A stretch of 64,000 nt of DNA. Source: SHAN690 sp041391765 (GTDB taxonomy: Bacteria > Bacteroidota > Bacteroidia > Flavobacteriales_G > Salibacteraceae). A program made the translations under genes and the position numbers. Position 1 is the first letter of the stretch. Each line of letters begins with the position of its first letter. Positions 17,723 through 27,340 of this stretch are shown here, piece after piece. A model generated the notes under the pieces. It ran no database searches. It had not been told where the DNA came from and worked only from the letters and a program-made list of their open reading frames with translations. Location of the stretch: contig JAWKNJ010000031.1 in assembly GCA_041391765.1 (NCBI GenBank), positions 1 through 64,000 of the forward strand, in the 5' to 3' direction.

Positions 17723-18475
17723 ATGAAATCAAAAAGCTACACATCGGTTGAGTTAGCGCGACTGGCAAATGTTACTGAGCGCACATTGCGTTACTATGAC
17801 GAAATCGCGTTGCTTGTTCCAAAGAGTCGTGAGGAAAGTGGTAAGCGCATTTACGGTTTAGACGAGCTCTATCGCCTTCAGCAAATACTGCTGTATCGTG
17901 AAATGGGTTTTAGCTTGGATGCAATCAAGGAGATTCTGGATGATCCGGGATTTGATCTGATTGGTTCACTGAAAAACCAACGCCAAAAGCTCGAACAGCA
18001 ACGCTCAACCATGGGACGGCTGATTGTGATCGTTGACAAAACAATCAAAGCAATGCAAGACAACACACAACCACTCAGTGACAAGGATCTCTATGATGGA
18101 TTGTCACAACAAACCATTGATGAATATAAGGCTGAGGCAGAGGAACGCTGGGGGGATGAGTTCAGAAAATCGGAAGCTCGTATACGCCAAATGAGCAAGG
18201 CCGAAATTCAGGAACTGAAGGCAGAAGGTGATCAGATCATCAGAAAACTGGTTCATCTTATGAAACTTGATCCCGCTGACTCTATTTCACAATTGACCAT
18301 CGCTGAATACTTCAACCATTTGAATCAGTGGAATCAAATGGATCGGACAAAGTGGGCCACTATTGCGGAGATGTATGTCGAAGACGAACGATTCCGAACA
18401 AACTATGACAAGTATGCAAAAGGTTTGGCCCTATGGATTCGCGATGCTGTAAGGGTATTTTCCGCGCAAAGCTGA
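17723..18475 (+). CDS. MerR-family regulator with TipAS ligand-binding domain
   Basis: 250 residues. The MerR winged helix is at 1-75 (ARLANVTERTLRYYDEIALL, RIYGLDELYRLQQI), and a dimerising coiled coil lies at about 80-115. The C-terminal helical TipAS domain is at about 125-245 (YKAEAEERWGDEFRKSEARI, LWIRDAVRVF). In TipAL this domain binds thiopeptide and other hydrophobic drugs and switches on efflux or resistance genes. No efflux gene is adjacent; the nearest co-oriented gene is the subtilase 43 bases on. Confidence 0.9.
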   Translation: MKSKSYTSVELARLANVTERTLRYYDEIALLVPKSREESGKRIYGLDELYRLQQILLYREMGFSLDAIKEILDDPGFDLIGSLKNQRQKLEQQRSTMGRLIVIVDKTIKAMQDNTQPLSDKDLYDGLSQQTIDEYKAEAEERWGDEFRKSEARIRQMSKAEIQELKAEGDQIIRKLVHLMKLDPADSISQLTIAEYFNHLNQWNQMDRTKWATIAEMYVEDERFRTNYDKYAKGLALWIRDAVRVFSAQS

Positions 18476-18517
18476 TGCTCAAGTAATGTTACATTTAGGG
18501 CTAACAACACTTCGACT

Positions 18518-20659
18518 ATGAAACGATTGTTAGCCCTTTTATTTTTAGCCATTTCTATTAATGGTGCGCAAGCGCAAACCATTATTCCCGCTGCATCTCA
18601 GGCTGCCATAATGCGGTCTGTTGATCAAAACAAATTAGCGCAGGTTTCGATTCACGGAGAAAAATACGTCTCTGTTTTGGCTGAAATGAATGATTCTTTC
18701 AACGTATCCGAATTAGAGACCCTGGGGATCATCGTTGGGACGAAACGGGGTAGGATAGTCACACTTAAAATTCCACAAAAGCGAGTTGAGTTGATAGAGA
18801 ACTTGCCTGGAATTGGCTATGCCCAGATAGCAACGAAGGTTCGTCCCAATTTGGATCGTGCGGTTCGAGATGTGAGGGCCGACAGTGTTCACATGGGCTG
18901 GGAGTTGGACTCAGCTTACACAGGTAAAGGTGTTTTGATTGGAGTGACCGACTGGGGCTTTGACTATACGCATCCCATGTTTTATGACACCGCCATGAAC
19001 CAAACGCGCATTCTGGCTGCTTGGGATCAATATAAAACAAGCGGCCCTGCACCGGATGGGTTCAATTATGGAACCGAATACAAAACGGTGAGCCAGTTGC
19101 TTGCGGCTCAGTCTGACACCGCCAATATTTACAGTTATGCCACCCATGGTTCACATGTTGCCGGAATAGCGGGAGGTGGGGGAGCGGGAACAAAATACCG
19201 TGGCCTTGCCTTTGACGCTGAGTTTTTGTTTGCAACATTTTTGGTGGACGAGGGGGCCGTTGTTGATGCATTTGAATGGATGTATCAGAAATCCTTGGCT
19301 GAGGACAAAAGACTGGTGATTAATATGAGTTGGGGACTGTATTACATGGGAACGCTGGATGGTAAATCGTTGCTCAGCGAAGTCATCACCGAATACATTG
19401 ACCTTGGGGTTTTGTTTGTGACGAGTGGAGGTAATAACGGTGACGCAGACTTTCATTTGAAATTTGAATTTAACAGCGATACCATGCGAACAAGAGTTGG
19501 CTTTGTTCCAAACAATGCCGTCCCTTACCAGGATGGTCAAAGCATTTCCATGTGGGGAGAGGAAGGCAAGTCGTTCATCACGGGATTTGATATTCTGAAC
19601 TCTTCGAATACCCGTGTAGGTGGTTCGGAATTGTTTAATACAAGTACGGCAAGTGCCTACACTGAATCGGATTTAATCGTTGGCACAGACACATTTCACT
19701 TCGACATTGCCGTGGATAATGCGCATCCACGAAACAACAGACCTCATGCGAGGCTTCGCATTCGTTACCCACCTTCCGGATTCAAGATTGTGTTGAAAGC
19801 TACCTCTGCATCAGGAACCGTTCATTTCTGGAATTTACTGGAAACCACAACGGGGGTAGGTAACACAGGTTGGGATTTCACTTCCCTCGGAACCGGATAC
19901 ACTGCTGGAGACAACCTTTATGGAATAGGCGAACCAGCTTGCACGGAAAGCCTGATTTCGGTTGGCGCTCATTCTTCAGGTGTGTTCAACAATGGAGAAT
20001 TTATTCCCTTCAATATTGCTGACTTCTCTAGCCTGGGGCCTACGCTAGACGGCAGAGTCAAGCCCGACATTACGGCTCCCGGTGTTGGTGTGATCTCATC
20101 CATTTCTTCTTTCACCGATGGTGCGTACTCACCCGTGGAGACTATTTCCTTCAACGGGAGGGAATATGGCTTTGTGGCATTCAGCGGCACCTCCATGTCA
20201 TCGCCCGTAGTTACAGGCATAGTCGCCATGATGTTGGAAGCGAATCCGGAATTAACCCCAGCAAAAATCAAAGAGATACTTCAGGAAACTGCGCGTGAGG
20301 ACTACTACACCGGCACAATTCCCGAAGGTGGAAGTAACATTTGGGGTCAAGGTAAAGTTCATGCATGGCGAGCTGTAAGAAGGGCTTCCGAATTGGTCGG
20401 GATAGAAGAAACTGAAAGCTGGATGGACGAGATGATCGTATATCCTAATCCTGCACAACATCATTTGACCCTGAAAACAATCGGGCAACCAAGCCATGTG
20501 TGTGTATATGACCTTCAAGGTCAGATGGTGTTGGAAACCAGCGGGGATGTCAACGTTTTGAAGATCGAACGTTTGCGTGCAGGTTCCTACTTTGGAATTG
20601 CAACCGATCACAGTGGAATTTCAACGATGTTTCGATTCGTGAAAGCAAGTGCAGATTAA
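18518..20659 (+). CDS. Secreted subtilisin-like S8 peptidase with T9SS sorting domain
   Basis: 713 residues with a signal peptide (MKRLLALLFLAISINGAQAQ). The catalytic triad is visible: D145 in IGVTDWGFDYTHP, H210 in THGSHVAGIAGG, and a Ser near 558 in SGTSMSSPVVTGIVAMML. The S8 domain contains an insertion of about 200 residues between H and S, likely a jelly-roll or PA-like domain. The last 75 residues are a type A T9SS sorting domain (VYPNPAQHHLTL, VYDLQGQMV). It is an extracellular or surface endopeptidase. The 3' end overlaps the convergent GNAT gene by 4 bases. Confidence 0.93.
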   Translation: MKRLLALLFLAISINGAQAQTIIPAASQAAIMRSVDQNKLAQVSIHGEKYVSVLAEMNDSFNVSELETLGIIVGTKRGRIVTLKIPQKRVELIENLPGIGYAQIATKVRPNLDRAVRDVRADSVHMGWELDSAYTGKGVLIGVTDWGFDYTHPMFYDTAMNQTRILAAWDQYKTSGPAPDGFNYGTEYKTVSQLLAAQSDTANIYSYATHGSHVAGIAGGGGAGTKYRGLAFDAEFLFATFLVDEGAVVDAFEWMYQKSLAEDKRLVINMSWGLYYMGTLDGKSLLSEVITEYIDLGVLFVTSGGNNGDADFHLKFEFNSDTMRTRVGFVPNNAVPYQDGQSISMWGEEGKSFITGFDILNSSNTRVGGSELFNTSTASAYTESDLIVGTDTFHFDIAVDNAHPRNNRPHARLRIRYPPSGFKIVLKATSASGTVHFWNLLETTTGVGNTGWDFTSLGTGYTAGDNLYGIGEPACTESLISVGAHSSGVFNNGEFIPFNIADFSSLGPTLDGRVKPDITAPGVGVISSISSFTDGAYSPVETISFNGREYGFVAFSGTSMSSPVVTGIVAMMLEANPELTPAKIKEILQETAREDYYTGTIPEGGSNIWGQGKVHAWRAVRRASELVGIEETESWMDEMIVYPNPAQHHLTLKTIGQPSHVCVYDLQGQMVLETSGDVNVLKIERLRAGSYFGIATDHSGISTMFRFVKASAD

Positions 20660-21204
20660 TCGGGGATGACATTTACCCGATAAACGACAATTGGCAGCTC
20701 CTTCCAGGTGGAATGCTTCCAAACCTTCATCCCATTCCGCTCTGCCACTTTCCTAGAGGGCCAATTATCCACATGAATAAGTGAAACGATGTGGTCGGCA
20801 AGCCGGTTTTCCATCGCAAATTGCTTCATGAATGTTGCGGCTTCAGTCGCGTAGCCCTTTCCCCAATGCTCACGGAGCAAGGAGTAGCCAATCTCCAATT
20901 CACTTTTTCCATCAACTTCCTGAGTGAGCAAGCCGCATTGGCCGACATATTTTCCGGTGGATTTTTCAATCAGGCTATGGAGACCAAAAAGTCCTTCCTT
21001 GTATCGATCAATTACTCTATCCATCCACATCTTTAGGTTGGTTTCAGCATCATCCACTTGAAAGGTGGGAAAATACTTGATCGCAATCGGATCATTGAAG
21101 AAGTTGATCCAGTAATCGCCATCTGAATCAACAACGGGACGGTACAGCAAGCGATCTGAGCTTGCAGCGAATGGATAGTCGATGGTTCTCGAATCGGGAA
21201 TCAT
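20656..21204 (-). CDS. GNAT N-acetyltransferase, RimJ/RimL-like
   Basis: 182 residues. The order of motifs fits GNAT: RLLYRPVVDSDGDYW at the start, GKYVGQCGLL (motif B strand), EIGYSLLREHWGKGYATEA with the acetyl-CoA-binding loop, and VHVDNWPSRKVAERNGM near the end. RimJ/RimL relatives acetylate protein N-termini or small molecules. It overlaps the upstream beta-lactamase gene by ATGA, so the two are co-translated, which could hint at drug modification. Confidence 0.88.
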   Translation of the reverse strand: MIPDSRTIDYPFAASSDRLLYRPVVDSDGDYWINFFNDPIAIKYFPTFQVDDAETNLKMWMDRVIDRYKEGLFGLHSLIEKSTGKYVGQCGLLTQEVDGKSELEIGYSLLREHWGKGYATEAATFMKQFAMENRLADHIVSLIHVDNWPSRKVAERNGMKVWKHSTWKELPIVVYRVNVIPD

Positions 21205-21935
21205 GGCCTATAGGATTCAAAAAGGTCAATTGTGTAGTTCAGCAGCTTTTTGCTTCCGGGATTTCCATGACCGGGGATGACGAGTTTTACTTTTGGATAC
21301 CGTTGCCTGACATTTGCAAGAGTTTGTGGCCACGCTTTCGTGTCGGCATCGCTCACGTTGCCGTATCCGGCACCCATCGCTTTAACCATGCAGCCCCCGA
21401 ACAAGATTCGCTGATCGGGGATGTACGACACGATGTTATCCTGCGTGTGTGCAGCCCCCGGATACCAGCATTCGACTTCAGCCTCACCAACCCGAATTGT
21501 AAGTGTGTCTTCAAAGTAGCGCTGTGTACACCTGTAGCCGGTGCTTTTTGCCAGTGCGCAACATCGTTGTTGAGAAAAGGTCATGCATCCATATTCGAAA
21601 AACATGTCCATGCCTCCCAAGCAATCTTCGTGAAAGTGATTTACCACAAGCCCATCTATTGTCGCACCAAGCACTTCGGTGATCCAATTGATCAGATAGT
21701 ATGATCCACTGTCGGTGACAGGGCTGTCAAAAACCAGGGCTCGTCCTTGATTCACATAAACTAATCCATTGCAGGCTATCATGGATCCATTGTATGGAAT
21801 ATAACTGATATGTAGGTAGCTGTTTTTCGTAAGGGGCACCACTTTCAGATCATTATGGACGTGAATGGTGTCACGTCCTCTTGCAAATGAGTGAGAACTC
21901 ATCATGATCAATATGGACAGTGTGAAAATGCGCAT
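21201..21935 (-). CDS. Subclass B1 metallo-beta-lactamase-like protein
   Basis: The start Met at 21935 begins a signal peptide (MRIFTLSILIMMSSHSFA); an ATG 21 bases upstream is also possible. The 244 residues carry all six B1 zinc ligands: H100, H102 and D104 in NHFHEDCLGG, H163 in AAHTQD, C182 in LFGGCMVK and H223 in PGHGNPG. The phrase GYGNVSDADTKAWPQTL is diagnostic for B1 enzymes. It would hydrolyse beta-lactams, including carbapenems, in the periplasm. The protein has an unusual excess of extra cysteines around 117-156 (five), not seen in common B1 enzymes. It overlaps the GNAT gene by 4 bases. Confidence 0.9.
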   Translation of the reverse strand: MRIFTLSILIMMSSHSFARGRDTIHVHNDLKVVPLTKNSYLHISYIPYNGSMIACNGLVYVNQGRALVFDSPVTDSGSYYLINWITEVLGATIDGLVVNHFHEDCLGGMDMFFEYGCMTFSQQRCCALAKSTGYRCTQRYFEDTLTIRVGEAEVECWYPGAAHTQDNIVSYIPDQRILFGGCMVKAMGAGYGNVSDADTKAWPQTLANVRQRYPKVKLVIPGHGNPGSKKLLNYTIDLFESYRP

Positions 21936-22091
21936 GTAGCAAATGTACGCGCTCATTGCCGGCTTTATGAAATTTGAGTGGGGGCTCGGATAAGTTTAAC
22001 AAGATTGCTTTTGGGTTTAAATATCCCATTGCGCATCTGCAGGTTCTTGTTAACCTTGCTAGGCAATGACACACTTCAATATTAAATAAGT

Positions 22092-23681
22092 ATGCGAACC
22101 ACATTTATCATAATATCCCTGGTGGTGGTGCTTGGCACTCTGTTGCTAACGCAACTGTGGCCAGGTGCAATTTGGTTATTTGTCATTATTGGTCCGTTGC
22201 TGGTCGTTGGATTTTATGACATGATTCAGAAGAAACATGCGATCAGAAGAAACTTCCCATTGATTGGAAATTTCAGGTACATCTTGGAGGGCATTCGCCC
22301 TGAGATCAATCAATACTTTGTGGAATCCAATCGGGATGGAATGCCATTTTCACGAGAATCCAGATCGATTGTATACCAACGCGCAAAAAAGGTGCTCGAC
22401 ACGCTTCCTTTTGGAACACAACAGAACGTGTATGAAGTTGGATACGAATGGGTAAACCATAGCTTAAAACCCGTTCACGTGAAGCCCGAATCCCTGCGTG
22501 TGACCATTGGTGGGCCAGATTGTAAACAGCCCTATTCAGCGAGTATTTTGAACAGCAGCGCCATGAGCTATGGATCACTCAGCAAGAATGCCGTAATGGC
22601 CATAAACTGGGGAGCCAAACAAGACAATTTTGCTCAAAATACTGGAGAAGGAGGCTTGAGTGAGCACCACCTTAAATATGGCGGAGACATCATTTGGCAG
22701 CTGGGGACAGGATACTTTGGCGCAAGGACGCATGATGGGAATTTCGATCCGCAGTTGTTTACCGAAAAGGCAAATCATCCTTCTGTGAAAATGATCGAAA
22801 TCAAGTTGAGTCAGGGTGCGAAGCCCGGACATGGTGGAATTTTGCCTGCCGCGAAAGTGACGGAAGAAATATCCAGAATCAGGCACGTACCCATGGGACA
22901 AAGCGTTATATCGCCTCCCGGGCATAGCGCATTTTCAACTCCTGTTGAGATGATGCAATTTGTCAAACAACTTAGAGACTTGAGCGGTGGTAAACCGGTC
23001 GGATTTAAGTTGTGCGTTGGCAAACGCAGAGAGTTTTTGGCCATTTGCAAGGCCATGATCGAAACCGGAATTACTCCAGACTACATTGACGTGGATGGAG
23101 GAGAAGGCGGCACCGGAGCGGCTCCTCTGGAATTTTCCAACAACGTTGGTTCACCGCTGAGTGAGGCACTCATATTCGTTCACAATTCATTGGTTGGATT
23201 CGGGCTCAGAAACAAAATCAAGATCGGATGCAGTGGTCGCATCATCACCGGATTTGATATCATAAAGAACATCAGCATCGGTGCAGATTTTTGCTACTCT
23301 GCCAGAGCCATGATGATGGCCGTTGGGTGTATTCAGGCCCTGCGTTGCAATTCGAATCACTGCCCTACAGGTGTGGCCACTCAAAACAAGCAATTAATGA
23401 ATGGTCTTGTAGTTGAGGACAAAGCGAAACGAGTAGCTTCTTTTCATGAGGAGACTATTGAAAGCGTAGCCGAAATTTTAGGCGCAATGGGGCTCAGCGA
23501 AACCTCCAAGCTTCGCCCTTGGCATCGCATGCGTAGGACTGATTTTACAGAAATTCACCACTATGGAGAGATTTACTCATTCCTCAAGGAAGGGGACCTA
23601 CTCAAGGATCAACTTCCGGAAGAATATGAGCGAGCGATGAAAGCTGCAAGCGCTGCATCTTTCGACTATGCCGGAGCTTGA
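22092..23681 (+). CDS. FMN-binding glutamate synthase family protein
   Basis: 529 residues. Two N-terminal membrane helices (positions 4-45) anchor the protein. The rest is the FMN-binding TIM barrel of glutamate synthase large subunits: SAMSYGSLSKNAV, NTGEGGLSEHH, QLGTGYFGAR, DVDGGEGGTGAAP and GCSGRIITG. The iron-sulfur cluster motif CNSNHCPTGVATQ is present; the class-II amidotransferase domain is absent. Such stand-alone proteins are common in Bacteroidota. The ammonia source and electron donor are unknown, so glutamate synthesis itself is not proven. Confidence 0.92.
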   Translation: MRTTFIIISLVVVLGTLLLTQLWPGAIWLFVIIGPLLVVGFYDMIQKKHAIRRNFPLIGNFRYILEGIRPEINQYFVESNRDGMPFSRESRSIVYQRAKKVLDTLPFGTQQNVYEVGYEWVNHSLKPVHVKPESLRVTIGGPDCKQPYSASILNSSAMSYGSLSKNAVMAINWGAKQDNFAQNTGEGGLSEHHLKYGGDIIWQLGTGYFGARTHDGNFDPQLFTEKANHPSVKMIEIKLSQGAKPGHGGILPAAKVTEEISRIRHVPMGQSVISPPGHSAFSTPVEMMQFVKQLRDLSGGKPVGFKLCVGKRREFLAICKAMIETGITPDYIDVDGGEGGTGAAPLEFSNNVGSPLSEALIFVHNSLVGFGLRNKIKIGCSGRIITGFDIIKNISIGADFCYSARAMMMAVGCIQALRCNSNHCPTGVATQNKQLMNGLVVEDKAKRVASFHEETIESVAEILGAMGLSETSKLRPWHRMRRTDFTEIHHYGEIYSFLKEGDLLKDQLPEEYERAMKAASAASFDYAGA

Positions 23682-23684
23682 GAT

Positions 23685-24095
23685 TTACTCTTCCTTATAA
23701 GGCTTTACGACCCTGATGTTCAAATCCGGGGCGGTTCGAATCTTTCCACCGCCCCGAATATCCTTGAAAACAACTTCTTTGATGATCATATGATCGTCCA
23801 CGGACAACTTGTCTCTCAACGCGATGCAACGTGCGGTCAGTTTGTTTTCGCGACAAGTGCATTCCATGTTTTGACCACTAATGCTGTATGCCACGGTGAA
23901 TGAAATGATTCCGTAGGAGTGTCCATCTTTTTTAGACTTCACTTCTATTTTGTCTGCATTTCCAATTTGCATGAGCGTAAGTTCACCATCCTCGCACAAA
24001 CTCAAATAGCAGGTTTCGAATTTTTCTTCCTGAGAAACAACCAACAATGGCTGGCAAAGCAGAACGGTCAACATGAATTTTAGTGTTGTGGACAT
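23685..24095 (-). CDS. Secreted protein resembling the GldM C-terminal domain
   Basis: 136 residues with a signal peptide ending near VVSQ. The body (ISFTVAYSISGQ, HMIIKEVVFKDIRGGGKIR, LNIRVVKP) resembles the last beta-domain of the gliding/T9SS motor protein GldM. A CTCRENKLTARC segment holds three Cys. It lies 3 bases from the convergent glutamate synthase gene and just downstream of the MbnH-like genes, so it may be the last gene of that operon. Function is unknown. Confidence 0.6.
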   Translation of the reverse strand: MSTTLKFMLTVLLCQPLLVVSQEEKFETCYLSLCEDGELTLMQIGNADKIEVKSKKDGHSYGIISFTVAYSISGQNMECTCRENKLTARCIALRDKLSVDDHMIIKEVVFKDIRGGGKIRTAPDLNIRVVKPYKEE

Positions 24096-24105
24096 TACAT
24101 CGGTG

Positions 24106-25227
24106 CTATTTAAAAGGGTCCGAGTATCGAGCGTCCTTCAAAACCTCCTGATCTGTTAGGGTTTTCAGGAATGCAATCAAATCGATTTTATCTTGGTCTG
24201 AAAGCATGAGCCCGGTTTGCGTGGTGAACACTAATGCCGGATCAAGCGAAGGTGATTTTTGAATGCCGTGGTCATAATGATCTACAACTTGTTCTAAGGT
24301 GGTAAACCTTCCATCATGCATGTAAGGAGCGGTGACTTCAATGTTCCTCAGCGAAGGAATTTTAAATGCACCTCTGTCCTTTGGGTCTCCAGTCACTTTT
24401 TCACGCCCAATATCCTTGATATCCGGACCTTCGTCTAAACCATTGTTGGCGTATCGCGGGTTGTCAAAGTTGCTTCCACCATGACAGTGCTGGCAATCGG
24501 CTCCTGAGACATCAGGAAATGATGGATTGTATTCAGCAAAGAACAATACACGGCCTCTTTCTTCACTGTCGCTGAGCGTGGCTTTTCCGGCTAAAAAATC
24601 ATCATACTTCGATCGGTTGGAAACGATTGAATTCATGAATTGCTCCAATGCCAACGATATTCTCTCCGAGGTGATCATGGTGTCGCCAAAGGCGCGTTCA
24701 AACTGATCAATGTAATCTTGCTCGGCCTGAAGTTTACTCACCACATTTCCCAAGGTTTCCTTCATTTCTAATTTGTCTTGTATCGGCATAAGTGCCTGAT
24801 CACGCAACAAATGAGCCCTTCCGTCCCAGAAGAATTCATTCCTATGCCATGCAGTGTTGAAGACCGACATGGCTTGTCTTCCACCAAGAGATCCGTCAAC
24901 ACCTGATGAAAATTGATTAGGGTCACTGAATCCGTGCTCTTGTTGGTGACAACTCGAACATGAAATGGAATTGTCCCGTGACAATAGGGTTTCGTAGAAT
25001 AGCATTCTTCCCAATCGCACGCCCTGAACAGTCAACGGGTTGCCATTGAATTCGGGAGTTGGAAACAGCCCATATTCAAGTGCATAGGGTGTACTGTCGT
25101 AGTTAACAGTATCGATAACTGGCTCCGGAATCACAGGGAAGTCGTTTGGCTCATCGCGTTTGCAACTGCCGATTGAAAAAATACAGGCAATTAAGAAAAG
25201 GATCAGAAAGGACTTTAAGTTATTCAT
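24106..25227 (-). CDS. Diheme peroxidase of the MauG/MbnH/CcpA family (lipoprotein), locus A second copy
   Basis: I prefer the Met at 25227, which begins a lipoprotein signal (FLILFLIACIFSIGSC); it gives 373 residues. Two c-type heme sites are present: SCSSCHQQ at about 85-95 and DCQHCHGG at about 245. The family motifs VRLGRMLFYETLLS, SVFNTAWHRNEFFWDGRA, SLRNIEVTAPYMHDGRF and DKIDLIAFLKTL are also clear. MauG-type enzymes use a bis-Fe(IV) state to oxidise Trp or Tyr on partner proteins. Next to MbnP, the partner is probably that protein. The start overlaps the stop of the preceding diheme gene by 8 bases. Confidence 0.88.
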   Translation of the reverse strand: MNNLKSFLILFLIACIFSIGSCKRDEPNDFPVIPEPVIDTVNYDSTPYALEYGLFPTPEFNGNPLTVQGVRLGRMLFYETLLSRDNSISCSSCHQQEHGFSDPNQFSSGVDGSLGGRQAMSVFNTAWHRNEFFWDGRAHLLRDQALMPIQDKLEMKETLGNVVSKLQAEQDYIDQFERAFGDTMITSERISLALEQFMNSIVSNRSKYDDFLAGKATLSDSEERGRVLFFAEYNPSFPDVSGADCQHCHGGSNFDNPRYANNGLDEGPDIKDIGREKVTGDPKDRGAFKIPSLRNIEVTAPYMHDGRFTTLEQVVDHYDHGIQKSPSLDPALVFTTQTGLMLSDQDKIDLIAFLKTLTDQEVLKDARYSDPFK

Positions 25228-26242
25228 CTTTAAAAAATTCATTGGAAATAAGTTCATAATCGGTTAGCGTTTCAAGGAAACTCACAATCGCTTGCATTTC
25301 ATTTGGTGTGAGCCCCAGTGGTTTTACGAATTCGCTTTTGTGCGGATGATTTTTACCGCCTTCGTTATAGTGTTTCACAACCTCTTCCAAGCTTTGCATA
25401 GACCCATCATGCATGTAGGGAGCGGTTATGGCCACATTTCTTAAGCTGGGCACTTTAAACAGCGCCATATCTGCGCTGTCCAGGGTCAGACGAAATCTTC
25501 CGGGGTCAATATAGCTTTCGTAAAGACCATTGTTTTGAAAGGTATAGTTGCTGAAATTGAAATCTGAATGGCAAGCGGAACAATTCGTTCGTTCACTGTT
25601 AAAGAGGTTCAAACCAAGCTTTTGTTGCTCATTCAATGCCATCGAGTTTCCTTGATATTTATACTTGTCATAGGCGCTGTTTCCGCTTACAATGGTTCGC
25701 TCGAATGTGGCAATCGAACGTGTGATCACATATGGATCTATCGGTCTGTCAAATGCATTCATACTCATTCGTGCATAGGCAGTGTCTTGTGTTAACTGCT
25801 CTGCTATATCAACGATGTTATGGTTGAATTCATTGTGTTCCTGAATTGGAATCAATACCTGCATCTCCAGCGTTGGAACACCGCCTTCCCTTGTGTAGTA
25901 TGGTAAATATGCCATATTAGCGATGGAAGGCGCATTTCTGGTACCTATTGTTCCTTGCACTCCATTGCTCATAGCTACATCATCTGAAAATGCAATCGAG
26001 GCATCGTGGCACGAACCGCAGCTCATGGATCCATCTATGCTTAAACGGGTATCATAGAATAGTTTCCTTCCCAAGTTCCACTTCGCCATAGAGAATGTAT
26101 TCTCTTCGGGAAAAGGTATTTCAGGAAAGCCTGCTGGAACCCTCGTCAAGCTAAACGAATCCGGAGCTGATGGATTCAATTCCTCGTGTTCACAAGAAAT
26201 GCAACCAATCGAGATTAGTATGACCAAATATGGTCGCCACAT
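25220..26242 (-). CDS. Diheme peroxidase of the MauG/MbnH family (lipoprotein), locus A first copy
   Basis: 340 residues starting with a lipoprotein signal (MWRPYLVILISIGCISC). Heme-binding sites are MSCGSCHDA at about 75 and NCSACHSD at about 230. Family motifs are NLGRKLFYDTRLS, APSIANMAYLPYYTREGGVP and SLRNVAITAPYMHDGSM. It follows the MbnP-like gene with 6 bases between, the MbnPH arrangement in which MbnH converts a Trp of MbnP to kynurenine for copper binding (Manesis, Rosenzweig and colleagues). Two MbnH-like genes after one MbnP is unusual. Confidence 0.88.
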   Translation of the reverse strand: MWRPYLVILISIGCISCEHEELNPSAPDSFSLTRVPAGFPEIPFPEENTFSMAKWNLGRKLFYDTRLSIDGSMSCGSCHDASIAFSDDVAMSNGVQGTIGTRNAPSIANMAYLPYYTREGGVPTLEMQVLIPIQEHNEFNHNIVDIAEQLTQDTAYARMSMNAFDRPIDPYVITRSIATFERTIVSGNSAYDKYKYQGNSMALNEQQKLGLNLFNSERTNCSACHSDFNFSNYTFQNNGLYESYIDPGRFRLTLDSADMALFKVPSLRNVAITAPYMHDGSMQSLEEVVKHYNEGGKNHPHKSEFVKPLGLTPNEMQAIVSFLETLTDYELISNEFFKDE

Positions 26243-26248
26243 AAAGAG

Positions 26249-27250
26249 TTAGAGTACTGATACTTTCTTGATGGTACTTAAGTCACTCCCTCGATCGACC
26301 ACTTTCAAGAAGTAAACTCCAGAGCTGACCCCGGGAATTGAAATGAAACTGGAATTTCGCTGAATATTCAACTGTCTCATTTGTTTTCCAGTCAAATCAT
26401 AGAGTTCTATTGTACATTGATCAATTGGGATTGCCTCATTAAAGTGCACATTGATGAGTCCGTTATTGACGGGATTTGGTGCTACCTGAATGAATCGATC
26501 CAATGCTACTGCACTCACACCACTAGATCCGCTAGTATCAGTTGGATCGGTGATTTCGATCTCTGTGCCACTGAACACGTAGTCTCTGAAATTTTCTAAA
26601 CATTGCTTAGCTGGGCCGGTTTCACTGTGTTCAATTACTCCAGCTGATATGTCAATATCGTGCAGCGCCTCGGTATAATCGGCAAATAAGTCAATGCGAA
26701 TCTCACCATTGCTGGCTGTATCCTGAACATCAATTTCAATTTCGAAATAATTGATGTCACCAAGGCAATGAAACTGAAACTCTACTGCAGGCTCATAATC
26801 ACCTTCGAAAGCCACGAATCGATACCCCGCTGCCCATCCCCAGTGCATGGAAGGAGACTTTGGAGACAAGGGATGCGAAAATGGCCATTCTGTAGGATCG
26901 GCATGGTTAGCGGCTGAGTCTACCCCGACATGGAATAGGATAGATTCAACATTCGTAATGGCTGCTGAGCCAAGATCAATGCTGGTTGTTTCAGTAGTCT
27001 CAACCAGCACCCATGAGCTGTCAAAGGTGGTTATCATTCCACCGTCATGTTTAATCGCAAACTCTGACAAGTAATATTCTAATCTCGAAGCGGAGAAGGA
27101 TTGGTCCATGTTGGTGGAAGCAATTCTTCCGAGTTTGAAATTTTTACCATCCAGGTGATGGTGCAGTTTCACTTCAATGGAATTCTGACCAAATAAAGTG
27201 ATTGAGGAAACAAGGGATATAGTAGTAACTAAGGTTAAAATTGATTTCAT
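26249..27250 (-). CDS. MbnP-like copper-binding protein fused to a T9SS sorting domain
   Basis: I choose Met 27250 (MKSILTLVTTISLVSS) as it begins the signal peptide; an earlier in-frame Met gives a non-signal extension. The MbnP domain spans about 22-235, with the KLHHHLDGKNF start, the core DSAANHADPTEWPFSH, the WGWAAGYRFVAFEGD motif and a late HCLG. The last 80 residues are a type A T9SS domain (VAPNPVNNGLINVHF, VYFLKV). MbnP binds copper after a Trp is oxidised to kynurenine by MbnH. A T9SS tail would put this one on the cell surface, not in the periplasm. Confidence 0.85.
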   Translation of the reverse strand: MKSILTLVTTISLVSSITLFGQNSIEVKLHHHLDGKNFKLGRIASTNMDQSFSASRLEYYLSEFAIKHDGGMITTFDSSWVLVETTETTSIDLGSAAITNVESILFHVGVDSAANHADPTEWPFSHPLSPKSPSMHWGWAAGYRFVAFEGDYEPAVEFQFHCLGDINYFEIEIDVQDTASNGEIRIDLFADYTEALHDIDISAGVIEHSETGPAKQCLENFRDYVFSGTEIEITDPTDTSGSSGVSAVALDRFIQVAPNPVNNGLINVHFNEAIPIDQCTIELYDLTGKQMRQLNIQRNSSFISIPGVSSGVYFLKVVDRGSDLSTIKKVSVL

Positions 27251-27340
27251 GTTTTCAAGTATTCGGTAAAATAAAATTGGATCAAAACATTGGAGCACAA
27301 GCACTCCTGCCTCAGGTGTCAATGACACCTGAAGTCGATT

